A program made the translations under genes and the position numbers. This document shows positions 12,980 to 21,871 of a stretch of 64,000 nucleotides of DNA, in pieces. The DNA is from Rhodospirillaceae bacterium (GTDB lineage Bacteria; Pseudomonadota; Alphaproteobacteria; Rhodospirillales; Rhodospirillaceae). Under the pieces are notes generated by a model. It worked only from the letters and a program-made list of their open reading frames with translations, was not told where the DNA came from and did no database searches. Position 1 is the first letter of the stretch. Each line of letters opens with the position of its first letter. The stretch spans positions 62,001 to 126,000 of the forward strand of contig CANJSF010000001.1 in the NCBI GenBank assembly GCA_947476925.1, in the 5' to 3' direction.

Positions 12980-14911
12980 ATGATCCAATGGTTCAAAGAC
13001 GTCACGACCGACAGCATTGTCTTCAAGGGCTTTATGGTCCTGATGGTCTTAAGCTTTGGCATTTGGGGCATCGGCGACGTGATTACGCCGGGTGTTGACC
13101 CGAACGTCGCCATTCAAGGCGGGCGTTTTGAAGTCCGCGCCAATGAAGTGCAGCGTCAATTTAGCGTCCAGATGGACCGCATGCGCGACACCTTGGGGCC
13201 CGAGGCGGTCAACGACCCATCCTTGAAAAAGATGGTGCTCGACAACACCGTCGAAGAAATGAAGCAAACCGCCGTTACCAATATGGCCGCCGTTGAACTC
13301 GGCATCAGCGTCACCAAAGACCGCGTGCGTGAAAACGTGATGGCACAAAGCGTTTTCCACGACGAGACCGGCAAATTCAGCCAATTCAAATTCGCCGAAG
13401 TCTTAAATCAAAATCAATTAACGGAATCGATGTTCACGAAGTTGGTGGAAGACGATTTACGCCAGCGCGTGTTTATGGGCTCGGTCGGTGAAAACGCCAC
13501 TGCGCCCAAAACGTTATTGGAAAAGCTATTCGCCTACCGTGCGGAAACCCGCGTGGCTGATACATTGTTAGTCCCATCCGATGCCATGGTCGTGGCGGAT
13601 AAGCCGACAGACGAGCAAATCAAAAAAACGTACGACGACAACATTAACACGTTCACCGCTCCCGAGTACCGCACTGTCAGCGCCGTTGTGTTAACGCGTG
13701 CCGACCTTGTACCGCCCGAAAGCATTGATGATACGGCCGTGCGCGCTTTCTACGATGAAAACATCAACTCCTACCGCACACCGGAAACACGCAAACTTTC
13801 GCAGCTCATTTTTGAGACGAAAGAAAAAGCTGAAGCCGCCCGCGCCCTGATGTCGCCCGGCGATGATTTAGCCAAGTTGGCCGCCAAAGCTAAAATCGAT
13901 GCGCCCGTTGATTTGGGCGAGCGCGGCCTGAATGACCCGGTGATCCTGCCGCTCGGCGACGCAGCTAAACTGCCCCTGAACGAGATTAGCCAGCCGGTTG
14001 AAACCGACCTCGGTTGGCACTTGGTGCAAACCACGTCCATTTTAGCCGAGCGCACGACGCCGTTCGAAGAAGTGCGATTCAAGGTGCGCAAAACCATAGC
14101 CGACGATAAGTCCAACGATGCGATTTATGACGCATCGGAAAAATTGGAAGACGAAGTGGCTGCAGGCACGTCGCTGGCCGAAGCCGCCAAGGCCACCGGC
14201 GGGCGTTTTGTGAAGTTCGATGCTATCGATCGCAAGGGCCTGAACCCATATGGCAGCCCCGTGTACGATGCCGGGCAGTTTGGCGGCGTGAAACAAGATA
14301 GCTTCATGGCGACAGTGTTTGCGACAGCCGCGGGAACGGAGAGCAAGCTTCTTGATTTTGAAGGCGGCTTTTATTTGCTGAAGGTTGAAGCTGTCACTCC
14401 GCCGACGCCAAAGCCCATGGAAGCGATGCGCCCAGAAATTGCCAAAATGTGGCTGAGTCAGGAAAAGGTTCTGGCCGCCAAATCCGTGGCTGAAAAAATT
14501 GCCGCTGACTTGTCGCCCACGGTTACGCTGACATCGATTGCAGATAAAGATAAACGTTTGTCGTACGCCAAGCTGGGCCCACTGACTCGCTTTGGCGAAA
14601 GCCTCTCGCGTGACTATGTGGTGGATTCCAAGCGCGTCGGCCCTGAGATGTTGACGAAGATGTTCGCCGCTAAGGTTGGCGATAGCCTCGTCACACCGGT
14701 TCAAGGTGGCTACGTCGTGGCGCGCCTGAAAGACATCATCCCCGCAAAGGTCGATGGCGAAATGGCGCAGGGCATGGCCCAGATTGAGCAAGCCACGCGC
14801 ACGGCCATGTCGCAAGATCTCGTTCAGCAATTCTCGAATGCGTTGTCGAAGCGCTACCCCGTCACGCTGAACACCAAAGCAATCTCGGATATTGGAGGCG
14901 TCGCAAAGTAG
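12980..14911 (+). CDS. ppiD: SurA_N/PpiD-type periplasmic peptidyl-prolyl isomerase
   Basis: The 643-residue protein has one membrane anchor (about residues 16-38), then a SurA N-like chaperone region, a parvulin rotamase-like domain around residues 250-360 (SQLIFETKEKAEAA onward, with LGWHLVQ) and a long C-terminal chaperone part. This is the layout of PpiD, which sits at the Sec translocon and helps fold exported proteins. It lies immediately before trpE, a common alphaproteobacterial arrangement. The rotamase domain looks degenerate compared with SurA, so isomerase activity is not certain. Confidence 0.88.
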   Translation: MIQWFKDVTTDSIVFKGFMVLMVLSFGIWGIGDVITPGVDPNVAIQGGRFEVRANEVQRQFSVQMDRMRDTLGPEAVNDPSLKKMVLDNTVEEMKQTAVTNMAAVELGISVTKDRVRENVMAQSVFHDETGKFSQFKFAEVLNQNQLTESMFTKLVEDDLRQRVFMGSVGENATAPKTLLEKLFAYRAETRVADTLLVPSDAMVVADKPTDEQIKKTYDDNINTFTAPEYRTVSAVVLTRADLVPPESIDDTAVRAFYDENINSYRTPETRKLSQLIFETKEKAEAARALMSPGDDLAKLAAKAKIDAPVDLGERGLNDPVILPLGDAAKLPLNEISQPVETDLGWHLVQTTSILAERTTPFEEVRFKVRKTIADDKSNDAIYDASEKLEDEVAAGTSLAEAAKATGGRFVKFDAIDRKGLNPYGSPVYDAGQFGGVKQDSFMATVFATAAGTESKLLDFEGGFYLLKVEAVTPPTPKPMEAMRPEIAKMWLSQEKVLAAKSVAEKIAADLSPTVTLTSIADKDKRLSYAKLGPLTRFGESLSRDYVVDSKRVGPEMLTKMFAAKVGDSLVTPVQGGYVVARLKDIIPAKVDGEMAQGMAQIEQATRTAMSQDLVQQFSNALSKRYPVTLNTKAISDIGGVAK

Positions 14912-14970
14912 GCTGACACAGGGGGCGGCGGTCCAAACGCCGAACTCAAGGCCCACGCGATTACGAGCCG

Positions 14971-16476
14971 ATGGATTTATTCCCAGCCGAAGCAAACTTT
15001 GCTGCCGCCTACAACGCCGGAACAGCGCAAGTTGTGTGGACACAACTGCCTGCCGATCTCGACACCCCCGTCTCGGTGATGTTGAAGTTAGGCCAAGAGC
15101 AACCCTTCACCGCATTGTTGGAATCGGTACAGGGTGGTGCCGTCCGTGGCCGCTATTCCTTCATTGCCCATGCGCCCGATATCGTATGGCGTTGTAACGG
15201 CCAGACCGCCGAAATTTGCCGCAACCCCGACCAGCGCCCACTGACCTTCACGCCCGAGCCCAAGCAAACGCTAAATTCATTGCGTGCGCTGATCGCCGAA
15301 AGCCAAATCAAATTGCCCGACAGTTTGCCGCCCATGTCGGCGGGCCTGCACGGCTATATGGGTTACGACACCATTCGCTTGGTCGAGAATATTCCCAACA
15401 AGAACCCCGATACGATCGGGATTCCTGAAGGCATGTTCATGCGCCCCACGATCACCATCATCTTTGACAACGTCAAAGACCTGATGACCGTGGTCACACC
15501 GGTCTATCCGCGCGCAGGCCAAAAAGCGGGCGCAGCATACGGCGAAGCGCGCAAACGCATTTTGGATACGGTGAAAATTCTCGATCGCGCCGTGCCGCAT
15601 CATATTCCCGCGACGTCGGTGCGGTTTGAAGATGCGGTCTCAAACATCGGCCAGAGCGGCTATCACGATATTGTTGCCAAATCCAAAGAGTACATTCTCG
15701 CGGGCGATATTTTCCAAGTGGTGCCAAGTCAGCGGTTTAGGCTGCCGTTCAGCCTGCCCTCGTTTGCGCTGTATCGGAGCTTGCGCCGCCTCAACCCCTC
15801 GCCGTTCTTATTCCACCTGAACTTTGATGGCTTTTCGTTGGTCGGCTCCAGCCCCGAAATTTTGGTGCGCTTGCGCGACGGTAAGGTAACGATCCGGCCC
15901 ATCGCCGGCACGCGCCCGCGCGGCAAGACCCCGCAGCAGGACGAGGCCTACGCCAAAGAGCTGTTGAGCGACCCCAAAGAACTCGCCGAACACTTGATGC
16001 TGCTCGACCTGGGCCGCAACGATGTGGGCCGCGTGTGCAAGGTGGGTTCGGTGAAGGTCACCGAGCAAATGATCATCGAGTATTACAGCCACGTGATGCA
16101 CATTGTTTCCAACGTCGAAGGCGACATTGATCCGAAGTACGACGCCATGGACGCGTTGATGGCGGGCTTCCCGGCGGGAACCGTGTCGGGTGCGCCGAAA
16201 GTCCGCGCCATGGAAATTATCGACGAGTTAGAAACCGAACGACGCAGCTTTTACGGCGGCGCGATTGGGTACCTGTCAGCCAATGGCGAAATGGATACGT
16301 GCATCGCGTTGCGCACGGCCTGCGTGAAAGACGGCGAAGTGATTATTCAAGCCGGTGGCGGCGTGGTCGCCGACAGCGACCCCGAGTCAGAATTCCAAGA
16401 GAGCAACAACAAAGCCCAAGCCATTGTGCGCGCCGCCGAAGCCGCCGTGAATTTTTTCGCGGGCGGAAATAGGTAG
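14971..16476 (+). CDS. trpE: anthranilate synthase component I
   Basis: The 501-residue enzyme makes anthranilate from chorismate with TrpG. The tryptophan feedback motif LLES is near residue 49, and the chorismate-binding core shows GDIFQVVPSQRF, SSPEILVR, PIAGTRPRG, LLDLGRNDVGRV and GGAIGYLS. Length is normal. trpG lies about 5.4 kb downstream; three minus-strand genes and an inserted cassette separate them. The last 15 codons recur in diverged form at 18236-18283, which suggests recombination at the 3' end of this gene. Confidence 0.97.
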   Translation: MDLFPAEANFAAAYNAGTAQVVWTQLPADLDTPVSVMLKLGQEQPFTALLESVQGGAVRGRYSFIAHAPDIVWRCNGQTAEICRNPDQRPLTFTPEPKQTLNSLRALIAESQIKLPDSLPPMSAGLHGYMGYDTIRLVENIPNKNPDTIGIPEGMFMRPTITIIFDNVKDLMTVVTPVYPRAGQKAGAAYGEARKRILDTVKILDRAVPHHIPATSVRFEDAVSNIGQSGYHDIVAKSKEYILAGDIFQVVPSQRFRLPFSLPSFALYRSLRRLNPSPFLFHLNFDGFSLVGSSPEILVRLRDGKVTIRPIAGTRPRGKTPQQDEAYAKELLSDPKELAEHLMLLDLGRNDVGRVCKVGSVKVTEQMIIEYYSHVMHIVSNVEGDIDPKYDAMDALMAGFPAGTVSGAPKVRAMEIIDELETERRSFYGGAIGYLSANGEMDTCIALRTACVKDGEVIIQAGGGVVADSDPESEFQESNNKAQAIVRAAEAAVNFFAGGNR

Positions 16477-16562
16477 CTTAAGTCTCCGGAACTGGCCAAG
16501 CCGGTTAAACGCCTGATATGAGGCAAATTTGACCGGCACTGCCGGGTGCCAATTCATCAATC

Positions 16563-16581
16563 GACCTCTGCCTGAGAGGTC
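16563..16581 (+). other. perfect 7-bp stem-loop after trpE
   Basis: GACCTCT and AGAGGTC flank a 5-base loop. No T-run follows, so it is not a classical intrinsic terminator. It lies 87 bases after the trpE stop, at the front of the inserted cassette. Confidence 0.4.
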
Positions 16582-16671
16582 ACAGCCCCTGCCATTTACA
16601 GGAGCATGTGTGTTGCGGCGATGACGCGGGAGCCGTAACATGACTGCATAATCCCAATCGGTGGAGGGTCC

Positions 16672-17031
16672 ATGCCCGAGCTCAACAGCAAGCGTCCGAC
16701 GCACACGGTTGATTTCATTCCCGGTGATACGCGAAACTCCGTCTTCCTTGGCAACCCGCTGCTGGACGGCATGGTGACGGCAATCATGGCGCTGGGGGCC
16801 GAGGTATGGGCAAACAAGCGCCGCCTGAAGGTCATCGAGAGCTTGATGGCAGCCAAACGCGAGGTTACGCCGGCGGCCATTGAGGCTTATGTGCCGAGCC
16901 CTGAAGAAGAGCGCGGCTGGGAAGCCGAGCGCGATCAACTCGTCAAACTGATGTTCGGGTCGTTGTTCATCAAGGGCGATACGCCGCCTGACTTCGTTCC
17001 CACGCCCGCTGCTCCGAAAGCAAAGGGGTGA
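16672..17031 (+). CDS. uncharacterised 119-residue protein, cassette partner of the methyltransferase
   Basis: I do not recognise this family. The protein is soluble, without signal or membrane segment. An N-terminal part (NSVFLGNPLLDGMVTAIMAL, about residues 22-41) is followed by a charged helix-rich centre (VWANKRRLKVIESLM) and a Pro/Ala-rich tail ending in PKAKG. A strong ribosome site (GGAGGG) precedes the ATG by six bases. Its TGA overlaps a GTG of the downstream methyltransferase frame, so the two genes are translationally close and probably act together. Codon choice seems to favour AAG and GAG more than in neighbouring backbone genes, consistent with transfer. Confidence 0.75.
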   Translation: MPELNSKRPTHTVDFIPGDTRNSVFLGNPLLDGMVTAIMALGAEVWANKRRLKVIESLMAAKREVTPAAIEAYVPSPEEERGWEAERDQLVKLMFGSLFIKGDTPPDFVPTPAAPKAKG

Positions 17032-17036
17032 TTGCC

Positions 17037-18203
17037 ATGATTAACCGCCGCACCGCACTCACCGCATCATCCGCTCTGGCCGCATTTGGAGTGTCACCCA
17101 GTCTAGCTGCAACCAAACCTGCCGCCTCTCCCGACATCGAGCCACGCGGGAGCGATGGCCGCCTCGAACGTCTGCCGACCCTAGACCTGGAAAGCCGTCA
17201 CGACTTTATCTGCGGCGTGAACAAGTTCGCAAACGCCGAGCTTCGCACCGCGTCGCGTGCACGCATCGGCGAACTCTCCAAGCGCGCAGGGCTCGACCCC
17301 AAGGCCGCAGTGGCGCCCGCCGACGCCCTTAAGCTCTTTGGCACGGACCCGGCTGTGCGGATCCGCGACCGCGTTTGGCACAGTGCGCACAACTACGAGC
17401 ACGATATCCTTGACCTGGCTTTCCACTCCGATGGAGACGCCTATTTGGCCGAGATGGAGGCTTACGACAAACGCGGCCCCGGCAAGCTGATTCTCAATCC
17501 CGACATCAGCATACCAGGCTACACCCGCCATGAGATCCATCAGCAACCGGGCGGCTATGTCGGCAACCCGTTCGCGGGGCATATTTATCACTACGCCACC
17601 AACGTATTTTATCGTGCCGCCAACAACCAGGATGAGCGTCACAAGAGTTACGCCGCCGCCTGCCCAACACCCGCCGACGGCAAAGTCGCAAGGATTCTCG
17701 ACATCGGTACCGGCATTGGTCAGTTGGCAGTGGCGATGAAGGAAAAGCACCCCACCGCCGACGTGCATGGCATCGATATCGCAGCGCCGATGCTGCGCTA
17801 TGCCCACATGCGCGCGGTCGATATTGGGGCTGACGTTACTTTTGCTCAAAGGTTGGCCGAGGACACCCGCTACCCCGACGGACATTTCGACATCGTCGTG
17901 TCGTATATTTTATTCCACGAGGTCACGGCCGAGGCCGCTAAGGCGATCATTGCCGAAGCGCGACGCATCCTGCGCCCGGGCGGCATCTTCTTTCCGCTCG
18001 ACTTCAATACGAAGGCCCCACCCTCACCCGAGGCGTCTTACTCCGTTTGGATCGACCACCGCTGGAACAACGAAGTTTGGCGGCTGGAGTACGCTTCGCT
18101 CGACTTCGGTGCCGAGCTGACTAAGGCCGGGTTCGACGTCGCCGACAAAGCGGGCGCGGCTGCGGGCACTTTCGGCACGCTCGTCGGCGTCAAACGGGCG
18201 TGA
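17037..18203 (+). CDS. Tat-signal class I SAM-dependent methyltransferase
   Basis: A 388-residue protein whose C-terminal half is a class I methyltransferase: motif I ILDIGTGIGQLAVAM near residue 218, the acidic residue at the end of strand 2 in HGIDIA, FDIVVSYILFHEV as motif II, and RRILRPGG as motif III. The first 30 residues (NRRTALTASSALAAFG, ending near SLA-A) look like a twin-arginine signal. The middle 180 residues match nothing I recognise. Export is odd for a SAM enzyme because the cosubstrate is cytoplasmic. I start at the ATG at 17037, preceded by AAGGGG; a GTG at 17028 is the alternative. Confidence 0.85.
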   Translation: MINRRTALTASSALAAFGVSPSLAATKPAASPDIEPRGSDGRLERLPTLDLESRHDFICGVNKFANAELRTASRARIGELSKRAGLDPKAAVAPADALKLFGTDPAVRIRDRVWHSAHNYEHDILDLAFHSDGDAYLAEMEAYDKRGPGKLILNPDISIPGYTRHEIHQQPGGYVGNPFAGHIYHYATNVFYRAANNQDERHKSYAAACPTPADGKVARILDIGTGIGQLAVAMKEKHPTADVHGIDIAAPMLRYAHMRAVDIGADVTFAQRLAEDTRYPDGHFDIVVSYILFHEVTAEAAKAIIAEARRILRPGGIFFPLDFNTKAPPSPEASYSVWIDHRWNNEVWRLEYASLDFGAELTKAGFDVADKAGAAAGTFGTLVGVKRA

Positions 18204-18235
18204 GCGGTTCGGTGTCGAGTTCTTGCCCTTAGCGG

Positions 18236-18283
18236 CGCGCTTCTGAAGCGGCCGTGAATCGCTTTGCGAGCGGGAATAGCTAA
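18236..18283 (+). pseudogene. remnant of a trpE 3' end
   Basis: Fifteen codons plus a stop align without gaps to the end of trpE (16429-16476). The remnant reads RASEAAVNRFASGNS-stop and trpE reads RAAEAAVNFFAGGNR-stop: 11 of 15 residues are identical, 36 of 48 bases match, and 8 of the 12 differences fall at third codon positions. It has no start and an in-frame stop (TAG, 18230-18232) just upstream, so it is a dead fragment. It marks the far boundary of the segment that carries the 119-residue protein and the methyltransferase. Confidence 0.75.
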
Positions 18284-18286
18284 CGC

Positions 18287-19270
18287 CTACTTCCCTTCAA
18301 TCAGCTCAATTAACTCGCCCGCCGTCCCAGCGACCGTTGCAACGCGTGCAGTGCCGTAAGCTGCACCGCCGAGTTTCTGGGGCGCAGCCAGATATTTAAG
18401 CTTCAGCGCATCGATGTTCTTGACCTCAAAGCTGGTCATGGCCACGCCCGGCGGCAATTGGCCCGGCGCGTTGGGCCGTGCCTTTGGCCCGCTGGGAAAG
18501 CCATCGAGTTGCAGCATGTTGCCGTGCTGCGCCATTGATAAAAGCGAAATGGTATAAGCCGCATCTGCTGGGGCTGCTTGCGCTGTGCGCGTCAGCGTTG
18601 CCAAGGATGGATTTACCGGCTGGCGTGCCATGCTGAAGGAATCGGCATACCAACTGCGCATGGTTTCAATGTCGGGCCCAGCCACCACCATAATGAACGG
18701 CCGGCCCACCAGTGCGCCCGGCAACGGCAGCGACGACTTCGTGCGATCGCCCGTTTCCGTGGTGAGATACAGCACTTCTTCCGACGGCCCCTTCACTTGC
18801 ATGGCGTGGATCGTGGGGTAACGCACACCCAGCGAGGCCGGCTGGCCGATAAACTCAAATGGCGAGGTTTTCAGGCGCGCATGCAGCGCATCAATGTCAT
18901 CGATGATAATCTCGATGGCGTTCCAACCCCACGTGGTCAACGCGCGGTAACCGGGCACAGGGTCAACGCTGACGGCGCGAATAAAAACGTCGGGGTGTGC
19001 ATCGGTGCTCATGAGAATGAACGGGCGTCCGGCGCTGTTGGGTGCGCCCCAACTTGCGGCCATCGCTTTGCTCACCGTTCCGCGCTCGCGCACTTTTTGG
19101 TCCAGCCACTGCGTGTACCAGGCCTCGGTCTTGGCTAAATCAGCCGCACCGATTGTCGCACCACGAATGCGTAACAGTTCTGGTGCCGGCGCTTGAGCGA
19201 GAGTGTCGTGTGGTAATACAGCAGACATCATCAAACCAATCGCAAACGCATATTTATGAAATGTGCCCAT
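18287..19270 (-). CDS. secreted double-VOC (glyoxalase-like) protein
   Basis: A 327-residue protein with a signal peptide (about residues 1-26, ending TLA-Q) and two vicinal-oxygen-chelate repeats: the first around residues 32-155 (IRGATIGAADLAKTEAWYTQWL), the second around 170-325 (IMVVAGPDIETMRSWYAD to the terminal GTAGELIELIEGK). The family includes glyoxalases and ring-cleaving dioxygenases, and exported members are mostly uncharacterised. I start at the ATG at 19270. A second, unrelated-sequence VOC protein with a Tat signal lies at 26547-27605. Substrate unknown. Confidence 0.8.
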   Translation of the reverse strand: MGTFHKYAFAIGLMMSAVLPHDTLAQAPAPELLRIRGATIGAADLAKTEAWYTQWLDQKVRERGTVSKAMAASWGAPNSAGRPFILMSTDAHPDVFIRAVSVDPVPGYRALTTWGWNAIEIIIDDIDALHARLKTSPFEFIGQPASLGVRYPTIHAMQVKGPSEEVLYLTTETGDRTKSSLPLPGALVGRPFIMVVAGPDIETMRSWYADSFSMARQPVNPSLATLTRTAQAAPADAAYTISLLSMAQHGNMLQLDGFPSGPKARPNAPGQLPPGVAMTSFEVKNIDALKLKYLAAPQKLGGAAYGTARVATVAGTAGELIELIEGK

Positions 19271-19371
19271 GGCATCCGCCTCGCCCCAATCCCGATGCAA
19301 ACCAATCGCGGCCATACAGTGCACCCGAAATCGGTCGAGGCCAACTCTGGAATCTCGTCCCGGGCCTATCG

Positions 19372-20580
19372 TTAAGGCAACGAAGTCCGCTCGCGCACCG
19401 TTTTTTGATAAAACGCTTCCAGGTCGCGCGTGACGATTTCGGGTCGGCCGAGCGGTGATTGCATAAACCGTGGCCTGATTGTCCGGCGCAACTCGGCCAG
19501 CCGCGATTTATCAGTAGCCAAGGCGACGGCCTTGGCCACATACCCGGCCATATCCTCGGCGATCAAATCATCGAGTTGCATACGCGACAGCAAACTTGCC
19601 GTCATGCGCGCAGCATGGCGGTCGCCTTTGAAAGTGACAACAGGAACGCCCATCCACAACGCATCACACGTTGTCGTCGTCCCGTTGTAAGGAAATGTGT
19701 CGAGCGCGATGTCGATTTCGGCATAAGCCGCGTAGTGATGCCACAGCATGGGCGTTTTGGGCATGATCGCCACACGCCCATATTCCAGCGTAAAAATCGG
19801 GCTGCCGCGCCAAGTGTCGCCCTTCAAAAGCAGGCGGCTGCCGGGCACCGCTTTCAGAATTTCGGTCCATGCAGCCAAAACCTCATCATTCACTTTCTCG
19901 CGCCGATTGAATGAGCCAAATGTCACATGACCCTTACGCAGAAAAGGCGGCGTGGGAGAATAAGCCAAATCAACATCGGCATGGGGCGCATAGGTGTGTA
20001 CACCATTCGGAAGGCGGATGAGTTGTTCGGTGGCGTAGGTGTTGCCTTCAATCAAGGGGTCGGAAACATCATCGGTCAGGCGATAGTCAATTTGTGTCAG
20101 GCCGGTGGTGTTGGGGTAACCTAAAAACGTTGCCGAAATCGGTGCCGGACGTTTGGCGAATATCCCCATCCGCTTGCCGCCCGAATGGCCCGAGCAATCA
20201 ACCAAAATATCAATCTTATCTTCTGCAATTTGCGCGCAAACCGCCGCGTCATCGACCCCGTGAATTTGCCGCCAAGCCCCGAGCCTTCGAAATTGCTCGG
20301 TCACAATGTCATCCGCAGCAATTTTATTTGAGTATAAGAAAACCTCGAATGCTGTTCGGTCGTGCGTCTTAATGATCGGGAGCAAGAAATTTGCGCACGC
20401 GTGGGCATAAAAGTCGCCCGACACATAGCCGATACGCAACTTGCCGCCGTGGACTTGTAAGGGGGGCGCGGGAACAGCAGGAAACTGTTCGCCGAACTGG
20501 CGATGCATGCTGTGAAGATCGGACGTGGAAAACTGCGGATCGAAATGCAACCCCAGTAATTCCATTGATGAGACTGTCAT
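19372..20580 (-). CDS. O-GlcNAc transferase-like glycosyltransferase (GT41 catalytic region only)
   Basis: The 402-residue protein matches the C-terminal catalytic half of SPINDLY/OGT-type glycosyltransferases. RIGYVSGDFYAHACANFL (from residue 49) places His60 at the position of the catalytic histidine region, followed by DCSGHSGGKRMGIFAKRPAPI, TFGSFNRREKV and the sugar-nucleotide site DTFPYNGTTTTCDALWMGVPVV. The tetratricopeptide repeats that bind acceptor proteins are missing. It could use a separate TPR partner or a non-protein acceptor. It lies downstream of the yibQ-like gene on the same strand. Confidence 0.85.
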   Translation of the reverse strand: MTVSSMELLGLHFDPQFSTSDLHSMHRQFGEQFPAVPAPPLQVHGGKLRIGYVSGDFYAHACANFLLPIIKTHDRTAFEVFLYSNKIAADDIVTEQFRRLGAWRQIHGVDDAAVCAQIAEDKIDILVDCSGHSGGKRMGIFAKRPAPISATFLGYPNTTGLTQIDYRLTDDVSDPLIEGNTYATEQLIRLPNGVHTYAPHADVDLAYSPTPPFLRKGHVTFGSFNRREKVNDEVLAAWTEILKAVPGSRLLLKGDTWRGSPIFTLEYGRVAIMPKTPMLWHHYAAYAEIDIALDTFPYNGTTTTCDALWMGVPVVTFKGDRHAARMTASLLSRMQLDDLIAEDMAGYVAKAVALATDKSRLAELRRTIRPRFMQSPLGRPEIVTRDLEAFYQKTVRERTSLP

Positions 20581-20630
20581 TCAGGCTCGCCCTAAGTCTT
20601 GCATGGCCCAGGTCTCGATGCGCATATGCG

Positions 20631-21731
20631 CTATCGCGCTTCCGCGCGCTGTTGCGTTTTCAGCGCTTGGCGGCGGGCGATTTCGCTGATGGGTGCCAAT
20701 GCAATACCTTTCGCAGGTAAGCTCGTCATCCATTCACCAAGCACCGACAGCGTCACATCGTGCGGATGGCCAATGGCAATCGCGGTGCCGCGTTGCTTGG
20801 CAACCTGTTCAACCAAGGCCAGCTCTTTCAGCACTTCGTCTTCGCTTTGGATGTTATCGAGAAACACATCGCGTTCCACATTCGGCACACCAAGCGCACG
20901 CGCCATCGATGGCCCTACACTATTGCCCGCCGTTTTCGAATCAAGCCACATCAGTCCGCGCTGTTTCATGGCGCGCATGACAATATCCATTCTCGACGCA
21001 TCGGCGGTAAACCGACTGCCCATGTGGTTGTTGACGCCGACATAGCCGATCCACGGATCGAGGGCGGCTGATAGACGCGCCGCCACTTCGTCATCACTCA
21101 ACGCCAAAGTGAGCGCACGAGGTCCGGGGTTTTCCTTCGGGTCCAGCGGCTCCATGGGCAAATGAGCCAACACCTCATGGCCCGCCTCACGCGCGCGCAG
21201 GGCCCAAGTGGACAAGTTGGTGGCGTAGGTCAAGAACGACAACGTCAGTGGGCCCGGCATCTGCAACGCCCGCTGGCTGCGCGCGCGGTCGAGGCCCATA
21301 TCGTCGATGACGATGGCAATGAGCGGTTTGCCTGCCGGAGCATCAAACGCCAGCGCATAGTCCAGCATCGGGTTCTTGGCCCGCGGCAGTGGCGTCGCAG
21401 GCGGTTTGGCGAGGATGCTTGCCGTCGTCGGCACGGGCGCAACCACTGGCTCATCGTCCGGCTCAGGGACGGAGGGCGTATCGTCGACCGTCGCCACGAC
21501 CGGAGGATAGAATGTCGGCGGAGCCGTGCGCGGCTTGGTCGGCGTGTAGCCTAGTTTCGCTGCCGCGACTTTTTGGACAGGCTGGCGCGAAGTAACATTA
21601 AGCCACGCGCCAAACACAGCGCCGGCGCACACCAGCACAATGACCGCCACGGCCGCCAGCACCGGGTGAACACCCAATATGCCAGCCCGACGTTTAGTTT
21701 TGATCGCGGGTTTTGCGCGAGGTGTACTCAT
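20631..21731 (-). CDS. divergent polysaccharide deacetylase (YibQ family)
   Basis: A 366-residue protein with one N-terminal membrane anchor (about residues 22-43), a Pro-rich linker to about residue 125, and a divergent polysaccharide-deacetylase domain beginning PLIAIVIDDMGLDRARS and containing LAHLPMEPLDP, GVNNHMGSRFTAD and IGHPHDVTL. The family acts on envelope polysaccharide in the periplasm, with no proven substrate. It is divergent from trpG across 140 bases. The OGT-like gene follows 50 bases downstream on the same strand. Confidence 0.88.
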   Translation of the reverse strand: MSTPRAKPAIKTKRRAGILGVHPVLAAVAVIVLVCAGAVFGAWLNVTSRQPVQKVAAAKLGYTPTKPRTAPPTFYPPVVATVDDTPSVPEPDDEPVVAPVPTTASILAKPPATPLPRAKNPMLDYALAFDAPAGKPLIAIVIDDMGLDRARSQRALQMPGPLTLSFLTYATNLSTWALRAREAGHEVLAHLPMEPLDPKENPGPRALTLALSDDEVAARLSAALDPWIGYVGVNNHMGSRFTADASRMDIVMRAMKQRGLMWLDSKTAGNSVGPSMARALGVPNVERDVFLDNIQSEDEVLKELALVEQVAKQRGTAIAIGHPHDVTLSVLGEWMTSLPAKGIALAPISEIARRQALKTQQRAEAR

Positions 21732-21792
21732 ACGGCCTGAACTTATAGATTTGAATCAAAGACTTACCACATTGCCAAAGTGGCCTTAATAA

Positions 21793-21806
21793 GCCCTAAA
21801 TAGGGC
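21793..21806. promoter_or_regulatory. 14-bp palindrome between yibQ and trpG
   Basis: GCCCTA-AA-TAGGGC is a perfect inverted repeat in the 140-base divergent gap, 66 bases before the trpG ATG. It could be an operator or part of a leader hairpin. There is no direct evidence for a bound protein. Confidence 0.35.
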
Positions 21807-21871
21807 GTCGCGTTCCTTGACGCCACGGCCCCTGAGCGGCATTTTGGCCGCCAACAAGGAAGTCATACCTC

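Noticed and set aside
14042-15043. 333-residue open frame opposite ppiD and the start of trpE
   Set aside because: Shadow frame across two certain genes, with atypical composition (many His, Cys and Arg).
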